Below are positions 8,160-16,520 of a stretch of DNA of 64,000 nt, in pieces. Location of the stretch: assembly GCA_040880025.1 (NCBI GenBank), contig JBBDJD010000009.1, positions 50,905 to 114,904 of the forward strand, in the 5' to 3' direction. The notes below the pieces were generated by a model. It was not told where the DNA came from and did no database searches. It worked only from the letters and a program-made list of their open reading frames with translations. The first letter of the stretch is position 1, and each line of letters starts with the position of its first letter. The position numbers and the translations under genes were made by a program. This DNA comes from RCIO01 sp040880025 (GTDB taxonomy: Bacteria > Pseudomonadota > Alphaproteobacteria > Rhizobiales > Rhizobiaceae).

Positions 8160-8245
8160 GTCCCTGTTCTCCCGGAATTCAGCTGTTCGCCTGGATTCCT
8201 CGCGCTTGACGCGCATCCCCTATTCTAGCGCCGTTCAGCGCCCCG

Positions 8246-9115
8246 TCAAAGGCCGTAGCGCGCCCAAAGCGCCCGATCCTCCAGTTCACCGGCCAAACCT
8301 CCGACGATTCCCGCGACCGTTTGCGATTGAAAATCCTCGCGCGCGGTTCCGAATAGACCGAGCCTGCGGCCAAACAGGCCGCGCGGCGCGCTGATGAGCC
8401 GGAGCCTTGTTTTTTCACCGTAACGCGTCTTGAGGAACGAACGCATGTCATCGATCGCGTCGACCAGGCCTAGATCGAGCGAAGCCTTGCCGGTCCAGAA
8501 CTGGCCTGTGAAAAGGTCTGGTTCGTCGGCGAGCTTGCCGTTGCGGCTTTCCTTCACGAGATCGATGAAAGTCGCATGGACGTCCAGCTGCAACGCCTTT
8601 AGCCGGTCCACATCCGCTTTTTTCTCCGGCTGGAAGGGGTCGAGTACTGATTTGTTGCGGCCCGCCGTATAGACCCGCCGCTCGACGCCGATCTTCTTTA
8701 TCGCCTCGGTAAATCCGAAGCCGGCCGAGATCACCCCGATCGATCCCACGATCGAGGACGGGTCGGCGACGATCTCGTCACCCGCTGCCGCGATCATGTA
8801 CCCGCCTGATGCGGCAACATCTTCCACGAAAACGATGACGTATTTGTTCTTTTCCGCCGCCAGGTCGCGAATGCGCTTGAAGATGAGCCTGGCCTGCACC
8901 GGCGAGCCGCCCGGCGAATTGATCGAGATCGCGACGGCCGGGGCGCTTTTCATCGAGAATGCTTTTTCGAGAACCCCTGCAGTCGAGGCCAGTGAAAGCA
9001 CTGGACGGAACTGTCCGCCGCTTGGCGCGATCGTACCGTGCAGGCGCACGACAGGTATGGTCACGCCTTTCGGTCGCATGGATCTGGGCAGAAGAGAGGC
9101 GAGCAATTGTATCAA
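8246..9115 (-). CDS. S49-family signal-peptide-peptidase-like serine protease
   Basis: A 289-residue SppA/SohB-like membrane-associated protease that degrades signal peptides or membrane protein fragments. The core shows INSPGGSPVQARLIFKRI, EDVAASGGYMIAAAGDEI and ADPSSIVGSIGVI, where the serine of SIVGSIG is the nucleophile, and the lysine of the dyad is in TAGRNKSVLDPF. The length matches the single-domain short form rather than the double-domain E. coli SppA. It lies in a minus-strand run between the TrmN6-like gene and the small membrane gene. Confidence 0.9.
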   Translation of the reverse strand: MIQLLASLLPRSMRPKGVTIPVVRLHGTIAPSGGQFRPVLSLASTAGVLEKAFSMKSAPAVAISINSPGGSPVQARLIFKRIRDLAAEKNKYVIVFVEDVAASGGYMIAAAGDEIVADPSSIVGSIGVISAGFGFTEAIKKIGVERRVYTAGRNKSVLDPFQPEKKADVDRLKALQLDVHATFIDLVKESRNGKLADEPDLFTGQFWTGKASLDLGLVDAIDDMRSFLKTRYGEKTRLRLISAPRGLFGRRLGLFGTAREDFQSQTVAGIVGGLAGELEDRALWARYGL

Positions 9116-9185
9116 ATGCGGGCTCCTGTGAGAGGGCTTTCCTCATTTAGGAAGTCGGGGCCAAAGCGCAATGCCGGCAGCGTCC

Positions 9186-9977
9186 TCAATCCCCGAACAG
9201 GGACCCCAAACCGTCGCAAATATCGTCGGCGCGCGGGGTGAAGCGGTTGCCTTCCGGCCCGTGCAGTACGAGCGGCGGTAATATCGACATCCGCTTGCGC
9301 GCCCCGCGCCTTGCCCGAAGAACGACCCGGATGGCGGGCCGGTCTTCACGTGGGTGGACGGTAACCAGTTCCGTGCTGCCGAAGCGGCCTTTCAAGGCGG
9401 GCAGAATGTCGGCCAGCGATTCAGGCCGCGCGATCAAGGCCAGGCCGCCGCCAGGCTTGGCAATCGCGGCTGCGGTGCGCAGCCAGCTCTCCCACAGTTC
9501 GCCCTCCATCACATGCGCCTGGCGTTTCAGCGCATCGGGCGTCGCCCGGTCGTTTTCGGCGTTGAATGGCGGGTTCATGATGACAAAGTCGAATGCATTG
9601 TCCGCCAGGCCGGCCTCGACACGTGCTTTGCCCGCCAGCGTGACGTCCGCGCGCAGGATGGAAGCGCGTTTCGCGATTTCCGTATTCTGCTCGAGCATGA
9701 GGCTCTGCCCTGCAAGATCCGCCATTTCGGGCGAGCGCTCGACAAGGACTGCTTGTGCTTGCGGGCATCGCGCCGCGACCGCCAGCCCCGCCGCGCCCGC
9801 GCCCGCCCCGAGATCGGCCACACATCCCGAGAATCCGGCTGGTACGGCGGCCGCGAGAACCATCGCATCGAGCCCCGCGCGGTGACCGGAGCCGGCCGGC
9901 TGGACCAGCCAGAACCGCCCGCGATGGAAGGCGTCGACGGTTTTCGCCGGTAGCGGTTCGAAAGTCTTGTTGCTCAC
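9186..9977 (-). CDS. tRNA1(Val) adenine-N6 methyltransferase-like protein (TrmN6)
   Basis: A 263-residue class I SAM-dependent methyltransferase. The SAM-binding loop is VADLGAGAGAAGLAVAAR and the N6-adenine signature is NPPFN, within DFVIMNPPFNAEND. This matches the TrmN6/YfiC family that methylates A37 of tRNA-Val1. The start chosen is GTG 9977, which overlaps the stop of the upstream DUF2007 gene (GTGA), indicating translational coupling; the frame is open to 10283 but runs through that gene. Substrate assignment is by family. Confidence 0.85.
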   Translation of the reverse strand: MSNKTFEPLPAKTVDAFHRGRFWLVQPAGSGHRAGLDAMVLAAAVPAGFSGCVADLGAGAGAAGLAVAARCPQAQAVLVERSPEMADLAGQSLMLEQNTEIAKRASILRADVTLAGKARVEAGLADNAFDFVIMNPPFNAENDRATPDALKRQAHVMEGELWESWLRTAAAIAKPGGGLALIARPESLADILPALKGRFGSTELVTVHPREDRPAIRVVLRARRGARKRMSILPPLVLHGPEGNRFTPRADDICDGLGSLFGD

Positions 9978-10195
9978 TTGCGGATTTCGTCGGCGATGCC
10001 CGCGTCGTGCAATATGCGCCTTGCCTGCTCGAAATCGTCTTCCTCGACCAGGACGCGGCGCGGCAGCACGCCCAACGAACCTTCCATGATGCTCATGTTC
10101 TGGTCGGCCACCAGGAAGCCGATCTTGGCGTCGCGCATCAACGCCTCGATAAACGAGATGATGACGGGGTCGTTTGTGCGCACAAGTTCGATCAT
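9974..10195 (-). CDS. DUF2007 domain protein
   Basis: A 73-residue protein starting MIELVRTNDPVIISFIEALMRDAKI, with the DUF2007 pattern: a beta strand, a helix, a GFLVADQNMSIMEG segment and an Arg-rich strand (LPRRVLVEEDDFEQARRIL). The family has a ferredoxin-like fold and is proposed to be a signalling protein, without a proven role. It heads the minus-strand run ending in moaB and overlaps the TrmN6-like gene by 4 bases. It is divergent from the polyprenyl synthase gene, leaving about 150 bases for both promoters. Confidence 0.85.
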   Translation of the reverse strand: MIELVRTNDPVIISFIEALMRDAKIGFLVADQNMSIMEGSLGVLPRRVLVEEDDFEQARRILHDAGIADEIRK

Positions 10196-10347
10196 GGCAG
10201 ATACCTTGCAGCTTGGCCGCGCCTTGTAAACGGCGGACGTGGCCACAGGTGATTCCGCGCCAATTCGCCACTTGCGGTTCCAACCGCCGCCGCCATATGG
10301 TCGGTCAAACGACACGGCGGCCAGCCGCCGGACCGCGGGAGTTATGT

Positions 10348-11364
10348 GTGGGCGTTGTAGTCTCAATGGAAGAGGGAAAGCGCGACCAGGCGTCCATTTC
10401 GGCGCTTGTGGGACTGACCCGTTCCGACATGGGCCGTGTCAACGAACTGATCCTCTCCAAGGCCGGTTCTGACGTTGAAATGATCCCCGAGGTCGCCAAT
10501 CACCTGATTTCTTCAGGTGGAAAGCGCTTGCGTCCGATGCTCACGCTCGCCGCCGCGCAGATGTTCGGCTATTCGGGCAAGGCGCACGTCAAGCTCGCGG
10601 CCAGCGTGGAGTTCATGCACACCGCGACGCTGCTGCACGACGACGTTGTGGACGAAAGCGGCTTGCGCCGGGGCAAGCAGACCGCGCGCATGATCTGGGG
10701 CAACCAGGCCAGCGTTCTGGTCGGCGATTTCCTGCTGGGGCAGGCCTTCCGCATGATGGTCGAGGTCGGTTCGCTGGACTGTCTCGACATTCTGTCCGCC
10801 GCCGCCACGGTGATCGCTGAGGGGGAGGTGATGCAGCTTGGCGTCGCCAAGAACCTCGAAACCACCGAGGACGACTATCTCTCCGTCATCAAGGCCAAGA
10901 CCGCGGCGCTGTTTTCGGCCGCCGCCGAGGTCGGGCCGGTGATCGCTGATGCCGGCAGGACCGACCGCGCGGCTCTGCGCTCCTACGGCGTCAATCTCGG
11001 CCTGGCCTTTCAGCTCGTCGACGACGCGCTCGACTACGGCGGCAGCGCCAAGGATCTCGGCAAGAATGTCGGCGACGATTTCCGCGAGGGCAAGGTCACG
11101 CTGCCGGTCATCCTCAGCTATCGCCGGGGCAGCGGCGAGGAACGCGAGTTCTGGCGCCGGGCCATCGAGCAGAACGAGAACGGCGACGCGGAACTTGAAA
11201 AAGCCTGCGATCTGATGGCCAAACATGGGGCAATAGGCGACACGGTGGCGCGCGCGCGCCATTTCGGCGGCATTGCCCGTGACGCGCTGGCGCCGCTGGG
11301 GGCCTCGCCTCACAAGGCGGCGCTTCTTGAGGTCATCGACTTCTGTATCAGTCGCGTTAACTGA
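10348..11364 (+). CDS. ispB: Polyprenyl (octaprenyl/decaprenyl) diphosphate synthase
   Basis: An all-trans polyprenyl diphosphate synthase that makes the ubiquinone side chain. Both aspartate-rich motifs are visible: LLHDDVVDESGLRRG (FARM, DDxxD) and LVDDALDYGG (SARM). GGKRLRPML marks the isopentenyl-diphosphate site. GTG 10348 is preferred as start because of GGGAG 7 bases upstream and the family-like beginning GVVVSMEEGKRDQAS; 338 residues. Chain length (rhizobia normally make Q-10) cannot be fixed from sequence. UbiA, the partner prenyltransferase, is at 25.7 kb. Confidence 0.92.
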   Translation: MGVVVSMEEGKRDQASISALVGLTRSDMGRVNELILSKAGSDVEMIPEVANHLISSGGKRLRPMLTLAAAQMFGYSGKAHVKLAASVEFMHTATLLHDDVVDESGLRRGKQTARMIWGNQASVLVGDFLLGQAFRMMVEVGSLDCLDILSAAATVIAEGEVMQLGVAKNLETTEDDYLSVIKAKTAALFSAAAEVGPVIADAGRTDRAALRSYGVNLGLAFQLVDDALDYGGSAKDLGKNVGDDFREGKVTLPVILSYRRGSGEEREFWRRAIEQNENGDAELEKACDLMAKHGAIGDTVARARHFGGIARDALAPLGASPHKAALLEVIDFCISRVN

Positions 11365-11506
11365 GTTCGGATAGAACCTGCCTGGCGAAGTTGGGTTGCC
11401 ACGCATGGGCCAACGGTTGAAGCGACACCGCAAAAAGGCCATGCTTGTGAGAGATTGCTTGGCTGTGCTTGAATCGGATTCGGCCGGTGCGGCGGGAAGG
11501 ACACTG

Positions 11507-13489
11507 ATGCGGCGACGACTGGCAAAACCGGCGATGGTGGCAGCTGCTATTGCCTTTGCTTTGACCATTTCCGGCGGCGCGTTCGCGCAGCAGGCCGACA
11601 GGCCGGTTCTGGCCAATTCTCTGGCAGGCGCGTTTCTGGCGGCCCGCGTCGCTGAAACCGATAGCGATTTCGCGAATGCGATCGATTTCTACACCCGGGC
11701 GCTGGCCTTCGATCCGCGCAACAACAGCCTCAAGCAGAATCTCATGGTCGCGCTCATCGCCAATGGCGAGTTCGATCGCGCGCTCGTCTATGCCGGCGAT
11801 CTGAAGGAAGTTCCCGACGTCGAGCGCTTTTCCCGGGTGGCATTGGCAATCGACGCATTCCGCCGCGAAGACTACGCGGATGCGCAGTTCATGCTGAAAC
11901 TGTCGCTGGAATCGGATCTCGACCGGTTGATTACGAGCCTGATGACTGGATGGGCGCTATATGGCGCAGGCGAAGCCGATGCCGCAGTGCAGAAGGTCAA
12001 GTCGCTGCAGGGCCCGGCCTGGTTCGACGTCTTCACCGCATTTCATACTGCACTGATCGCCGAGAACGCGGGCGACGAGGACGGGGCACGGGAAGCCTAT
12101 CAGCGTATTGTCACCAATCCCGCCACCGGAACGGCGGCGCCTGAAGCCTTCCTCAGGGCGATCGAATCCTATGCCGGCTTCCTCGCGCGCAAGGACGATG
12201 CCACAGCCGCGCTCGCGATGATCGAAGAGGTCGAGAAAATCCATCTCGGCCGCCTCGACATGACCGAGCTGAAGCTGAGGCTCGAAGCGGGTGAATCCGT
12301 GCAGCCTCTGGTCACTTCCGCCACCGAGGGCGCCTCGGAGGTTCTGCTGGACATCGGCACGGCGCTCAATCGCGGCGGCGGCGAAAGTTTCGTGCGGCTC
12401 TATCTGCGCATGGCCCTTGCGCTAAGGCCTGACAACGTGCCCGCATTGATGCAATTGGCCGCGCTGGCCGAGCAGACCCGCATGCCGGAGCAGGCTGTCG
12501 CCTTCTACGAGCAGGTTCCCGAAGACTCTCTCCTGAAGAAGCTGGCGGAACTCCAGCTGGGGCTCAATCTCGCCGACCTGAAGCGCTACGACGAGGCAAT
12601 CGGCCATCTCGAAGGCGTGCTTCGGCGCGATCCGGATGACCGCCGGGCCTATTTGGCTCTTGGCAGCGTTCATTCCTCGCGCATGGATTTCCGCGCCGCG
12701 GCCGATATCTACGATCGCGCGGTGGAGCAGATCGACGACCCGCAACGCTCGGACTGGAACATATTCTATCAGCGCGGCATCGCCTATGAGCGGCTGAAGC
12801 AGTGGGACAAGGCCGAGCCGAATTTCTTCAAGGCGCTGGATCTTTATCCCGACCAGCCGCAGGTGCTGAACTACCTCGGCTATTCCTGGGTCGACATGAA
12901 CCGCAATCTCGAGCGCGGCCTCGAACTGATCCGCAAGGCGGTCGAGTTGAGGCCGAGCGACGGCTACATCGTCGACTCGCTGGGCTGGGCGTATTATCGG
13001 CTCGGACGCTACGAGGAAGCGGTAACCGAGCTTGAGCGCGCCGTGAGGCTCATGCCCGACGACGCCATTCTCAACGACCACCTCGGCGACGCTTACTGGC
13101 GTGTCGGTCGCAAGCTGGAGGCGACCTTCCAGTGGAACCATGCCCGCGATCTCGATCCCGAACCCGATCTTCTGGCAGAAGTGCTGAAGAAGCTGAGCGA
13201 TGGCCTTCCTCCCGTGAAGGACCAAGCAAGCAGCGAGACAGGCGGAGCCGGCGAGCCGGTTGAGGTGGCAATGGCAGCCGGATTGACCGAAACGCGCACC
13301 GACGCCTCCTCGGGCGTCGGCGAGGGCGACTATGTCGTCCGCCCGGGCCAGTCTCTCTGGTCGATCGCGACCGAGGTTCTCGGCGATGGCAGCCGCTATG
13401 GTGAAATACTCGATCTGAACCCGCAGCTGCGCGCCTCACCGGAACTTATCGTTCCCGGCCAGACCCTGCGCGTGCCGCCGGCCAATTAG
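11507..13489 (+). CDS. Secreted tetratricopeptide-repeat protein with C-terminal LysM domain
   Basis: A 660-residue protein with a signal peptide (MRRRLAKPAMVAAAIAFALT, cleavage after AFA). Eight or more TPR units follow; clear ones include ALDLYPDQPQVLNYLGYSW and the next two units to LNDHLGDAYW. A LysM domain ends the protein (YVVRPGQSLWSIATEVLGDG ... VPGQTLRVP), which binds peptidoglycan. The ATG at 11507 follows GGGAAGGACACTG; an upstream in-frame start at 11396 would add a non-signal leader and is rejected. The combination suggests a periplasmic scaffold attached to the cell wall. The partner is unknown. Confidence 0.85.
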   Translation: MRRRLAKPAMVAAAIAFALTISGGAFAQQADRPVLANSLAGAFLAARVAETDSDFANAIDFYTRALAFDPRNNSLKQNLMVALIANGEFDRALVYAGDLKEVPDVERFSRVALAIDAFRREDYADAQFMLKLSLESDLDRLITSLMTGWALYGAGEADAAVQKVKSLQGPAWFDVFTAFHTALIAENAGDEDGAREAYQRIVTNPATGTAAPEAFLRAIESYAGFLARKDDATAALAMIEEVEKIHLGRLDMTELKLRLEAGESVQPLVTSATEGASEVLLDIGTALNRGGGESFVRLYLRMALALRPDNVPALMQLAALAEQTRMPEQAVAFYEQVPEDSLLKKLAELQLGLNLADLKRYDEAIGHLEGVLRRDPDDRRAYLALGSVHSSRMDFRAAADIYDRAVEQIDDPQRSDWNIFYQRGIAYERLKQWDKAEPNFFKALDLYPDQPQVLNYLGYSWVDMNRNLERGLELIRKAVELRPSDGYIVDSLGWAYYRLGRYEEAVTELERAVRLMPDDAILNDHLGDAYWRVGRKLEATFQWNHARDLDPEPDLLAEVLKKLSDGLPPVKDQASSETGGAGEPVEVAMAAGLTETRTDASSGVGEGDYVVRPGQSLWSIATEVLGDGSRYGEILDLNPQLRASPELIVPGQTLRVPPAN

Positions 13490-13529
13490 CGTCTCGTCCC
13501 AGGAACGCCCGTCGCGCCCGGCTGCAATC

Positions 13530-13558
13530 CTTGACGCCCGGATGGCGCCCGACTACGA
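13530..13558 (+). promoter_or_regulatory. Candidate promoter of glyQ
   Basis: CTTGAC at 13530-13535, 17-base spacer, then CTACGA at 13553-13558. The -35 is a perfect rhizobial match; the -10 keeps only CTA. It is about 40 bases upstream of the glyQ start. Confidence 0.4.
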
Positions 13559-13597
13559 GGGTGCCGTTTCCGAACGCGCTCCATTCCGAGGCCTTTC

Positions 13598-14560
13598 ATG
13601 ACGGCATTGCCGCCCGCCGACCTGGACCCAGCGAAGTCGTTCCAGGGTCTGATCCTGGCGCTTCACGCCTATTGGGCGGCACGCGGCTGCGTGATCCTGC
13701 AGCCCTACGACATGGAAGTGGGCGCCGGCACTTTCCACCCGGCCACGACTTTGCGCTCGCTGGGGCCGAAGCCGTGGAACGCGGCCTATGTACAGCCGTC
13801 GCGCCGCCCCAAGGACGGCCGCTACGGCGAGAACCCCAACCGCTTGCAGCACTACTACCAGTATCAGGTGATCCTGAAGCCCAACCCGCCCAACCTGCAG
13901 GAGCTCTATGTCGGTTCGCTGGAGGCGATCGGCATCGACACCGCCCTGCACGACATCCGCTTCGTCGAGGACGACTGGGAAAGCCCGACGCTGGGCGCCT
14001 GGGGGCTCGGCTGGGAGTGTTGGTGCGATGGCATGGAAGTCTCGCAGTTCACATATTTCCAGCAGGTCTGCGGCATCGAATGCGCGCCCGTTTCGGGTGA
14101 ACTGACCTACGGTCTGGAGCGGCTTGCGATGTATGTTCAGGGCGTCGACAATGTCTACGACCTGAACTTCAACGGCGTCGACGGACCCGGCAAGGTCACC
14201 TATGGCGAAGTCTTTCTGCAGGCCGAGCAGGAATATTCCAGGCACAATTTCGAATTCGCCGATACGGCGATGCTGCACCAGCATTTCATCGACGCGGAAA
14301 AAGAATGCCGCGCGCTGCTGGAAGCCGGCGCGCCACGCGACGACGCCAACAGCCAGCTCCACCGCATGGTGCTGCCGGCCTACGACCAGTGCATCAAGGC
14401 AAGCCACGTCTTCAATCTGCTCGACGCGCGCGGCGTGATTTCCGTGACCGAGCGCCAGAGCTACATCCTGCGCGTGCGTGATCTGGCAAAAGCCTGCGGA
14501 GAGGCGTTCCTGATGACCGAAGCGGGCGGCTACGATGCAGCAGGCGAAAGGGCCGCATGA
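13598..14560 (+). CDS. glyQ: Glycyl-tRNA synthetase alpha subunit
   Basis: The catalytic alpha subunit of the alpha2-beta2 glycyl-tRNA synthetase. Class II motifs are seen in SFQGLILALHAYWAARGCV, QPYDMEVGAGTFHPAT, YVQPSRRPKDGRYGENPNR (split around RRPKDG) and GLERLAMYVQGVDNVYDL. It has 320 residues, the usual length with a short C-terminal extension. The stop overlaps the start of the next gene (ATGA). A piece of this gene's 3' end is duplicated at about 15745-15850. Confidence 0.97.
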   Translation: MTALPPADLDPAKSFQGLILALHAYWAARGCVILQPYDMEVGAGTFHPATTLRSLGPKPWNAAYVQPSRRPKDGRYGENPNRLQHYYQYQVILKPNPPNLQELYVGSLEAIGIDTALHDIRFVEDDWESPTLGAWGLGWECWCDGMEVSQFTYFQQVCGIECAPVSGELTYGLERLAMYVQGVDNVYDLNFNGVDGPGKVTYGEVFLQAEQEYSRHNFEFADTAMLHQHFIDAEKECRALLEAGAPRDDANSQLHRMVLPAYDQCIKASHVFNLLDARGVISVTERQSYILRVRDLAKACGEAFLMTEAGGYDAAGERAA

Positions 14561-15153
14561 GCGCGAAAACTCTGCTGCAACTGGCCGGCGCGGATCTGAC
14601 ACCGCCGGGATTTTCCGACGCGACGCTCGTCGTGATCGATGCCCAGCGCGAATATGTTGACGGAGCATTGCCGCTGACCGGTGTCGAGGCCGCGCTTGAC
14701 CGGATCGCGGCTGCGCTCGCCAAGGCGCGCGCAGTCGATGCACCGATAGTTCATGTCCAGCACAAGGGCAGGACCGGCGGCCTCTTCGATCCGGACGCGA
14801 CGGCCTTTGAGTTCGCCGCCATAGCGGCGCCGGGCGCGGGCGAGACGATCGTGCAAAAGGGTTTGCCGAATGCCTTCGCCGGCACCAATCTTGGCGAGGT
14901 ATTGGAGAAAACCGGCCGCAAACGGCTGATCATGGCCGGTTTCATGACCCATATGTGCGTATCGGCGACGGCGCGCGCCGCGCTCGATCTGGGTTACCAG
15001 TCGACGGTTTTGTCGGACGCGACCGCGACGCGCGACTTGCCGGACCCCGCGGGAGATGGCGTCGTTTCGGCGGCCGACCTGCATCGGGCCGAGCTCGCCG
15101 CACTGTCCGATCGATTTTCGATTGTCTGCCGATTGGCCGATCTGGCCGGCTGA
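14557..15153 (+). CDS. Isochorismatase-family cysteine hydrolase
   Basis: A 198-residue protein of the isochorismatase-like superfamily. The catalytic triad can be placed: Asp in VVIDAQREYVDG, Lys in IVQKGLPNAFAGTNL, Cys in GFMTHMCVSATARAAL. The family includes nicotinamidases and other amide hydrolases, and the substrate here cannot be named. Its ATG overlaps the glyQ stop (ATGA), so it is translationally coupled to an aminoacyl-tRNA synthetase subunit, which is unexpected for such an enzyme. Confidence 0.88.
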   Translation: MSAKTLLQLAGADLTPPGFSDATLVVIDAQREYVDGALPLTGVEAALDRIAAALAKARAVDAPIVHVQHKGRTGGLFDPDATAFEFAAIAAPGAGETIVQKGLPNAFAGTNLGEVLEKTGRKRLIMAGFMTHMCVSATARAALDLGYQSTVLSDATATRDLPDPAGDGVVSAADLHRAELAALSDRFSIVCRLADLAG

Positions 15154-15156
15154 AAC

Positions 15157-15321
15157 TCAGCCCTGTTCGATGAAGCCGGGCGTCGTGACCGGCGCCGAAA
15201 CGGTAGCCCCGATCGTCTGCAGTGCCCGCCGTACCCCTGATCCTTCGAAATAGCCCTGCGCGTAGACGGCGAACAATGCCGTGAAAGCGATGGTCTGGAT
15301 CAGTATGGAAGCGGTCCTCAT
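15157..15321 (-). CDS. Small hydrophobic protein
   Basis: A 54-residue product, MRTASILIQTIAFTALFAVY at the start, with one probable membrane helix or uncleaved signal followed by GYFEGSGVRRALQTIGATVS and a polar tail ending FIEQG. It is convergent with the cysteine hydrolase, with stops 4 bases apart. The frame extends upstream but the extension is not hydrophobic. The coherent membrane segment supports it as a real gene; function unknown. Confidence 0.55.
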   Translation of the reverse strand: MRTASILIQTIAFTALFAVYAQGYFEGSGVRRALQTIGATVSAPVTTPGFIEQG

Positions 15322-15689
15322 CGGTCTTGTCCCTGATTGCCCTTTCGCTTGTGTGTCGTTCCTCCGGTGCGAAAGGTTCATTTGCAGGCATTATTTCTTG
15401 CAGCCGCTGAACCGATGCTGGGCGGGGCATTCAGGAACCGTTCACGCACGAAACCCGGATGGCTGGGCCGCCGGCCGATCTCGCGCACGAGTTCTCCTGT
15501 CCGAAGCGTCGGGCACTTCGGGCTTTGGTTCGTTTCGTCGGGTTCGTTTCAACGACGGGGAGCGGGCCTGTTTCCCGACAGCGGCGGACATTTCATGGCG
15601 GCCGGCCGATCGCCGCTGGCGTGAGAGCGTGACAGGATGCGGCGGAGTTGCTATTCGCCCGGCGAACCTTTCATCGCCGCGAGCCTTCA
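15322..15689. other. Non-coding stretch
   Basis: About 370 bases with no convincing gene on either strand. The last 40 or so bases resemble the sequence just upstream of glyS (both contain TTGCTATT and a ...CCTTTC... segment before the ATG), so the right edge belongs to the duplicated piece described for 15690-15914. The rest shows no tRNA, riboswitch or terminator that I can recognise. Confidence 0.6.
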
Positions 15690-15914
15690 ATGCCCGACTT
15701 CCTGCTCGAACTCCGTTCCGAGGAAATTCCCGCGCGCTCTCGCGACGCGCGCAGCGTTATCCCGGTGACCAAGCGGCAGAGCTACATCCTGCGCGTTCGC
15801 AACCTGGCGAAAGCCAGCGGCGAGGCGTTCCTGATGACCGACGGTGAAAGGCGCGCACCCGCTCGCCACATAAGAGGCGCCGCTTCCATAGCGCGCTTGA
15901 CGCGCATAGAGTGA
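15690..15914 (+). pseudogene. Chimeric remnant: glyS 5' end joined to glyQ 3' end
   Basis: A 74-codon open frame begins MPDFLLELRSEEIPAR, matching the first 16 residues of GlyS (MPDLLLELRSEEIPAR), and switches directly to ARSVIPVTKRQSYILRVRNL and AKASGEAFLMTDGERRA, matching the C-terminus of GlyQ (ARGVISVTERQSYILRVRDL, AKACGEAFLMTEA). It then runs out of frame similarity before a TAG/TGA end. The sequence upstream of its ATG also resembles the glyS upstream region. It has no catalytic domain and is best read as the junction of an old tandem duplication of the glyQ-to-glyS interval. It may still be translated. Confidence 0.8.
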
Positions 15915-15939
15915 CCCGCAACTGACCCTGGGGACCGGC

Positions 15940-16509
15940 ATGGATTTCGGCATAGGCACAATTTTCCTCATTCTGCTCGTGATCGTCGCGGGCTATGTGA
16001 TCTTCGCCTACAACGGCCTCGTGCGCGCCAGGCAGGTCGTGCGCGAAGCGTGGAGCGGCATCGACGTGCAGCTCAAGCGCCGTGCGGACCTCATCCCCAA
16101 TCTCATCGAGACGGTGAAGGGCTATGCCGCCCACGAACGTAAGACGCTTGAGGAAGTGACCGAACTGCGCACACGCGCGCAGAGCCTGCCGCGAGACGAC
16201 GTCGCCGGCCGCGCTCAGGCTGAAGGGTTGCTCAGCCAGGCGCTCGGACGCCTGTTCGCTGTTGCCGAGGCCTATCCGGATCTCAAGGCCAATCAGAACT
16301 TCATGCAGCTTCAGACATCCCTGGAGACACTGGAAAGCGAGATCCAGATGTCGCGGCGCTATTACAACGGTGCCGCGCGAGACCTCAACATCAAGGTCGA
16401 GAGCTTTCCGTCGAACTTGGTTGCGAATGCCTTCGGTTTCCACCAGGCGGAGTATTTCGAGATCGACAATCCGGACGACCGGGCGACCCCGAAAGTCTCG
16501 TTCTCCTGA
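15940..16509 (+). CDS. LemA family protein
   Basis: A 189-residue protein with an N-terminal membrane helix (residues 5-24) and the LemA core: YNGLVRARQVVREAWSGIDV, QLKRRADLIPNLIETVKGYA and, at the C-terminal end, SRRYYNGAARDLN followed by FPSNLVANAFGF. LemA proteins are inner-membrane-anchored, mostly helical, and often paired with DUF2207 or TPM-domain partners, as here (11 bases upstream of a DUF2207 gene). Their biochemical role is not settled. Confidence 0.93.
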   Translation: MDFGIGTIFLILLVIVAGYVIFAYNGLVRARQVVREAWSGIDVQLKRRADLIPNLIETVKGYAAHERKTLEEVTELRTRAQSLPRDDVAGRAQAEGLLSQALGRLFAVAEAYPDLKANQNFMQLQTSLETLESEIQMSRRYYNGAARDLNIKVESFPSNLVANAFGFHQAEYFEIDNPDDRATPKVSFS

Positions 16510-16520
16510 GGGTCGCGCCT

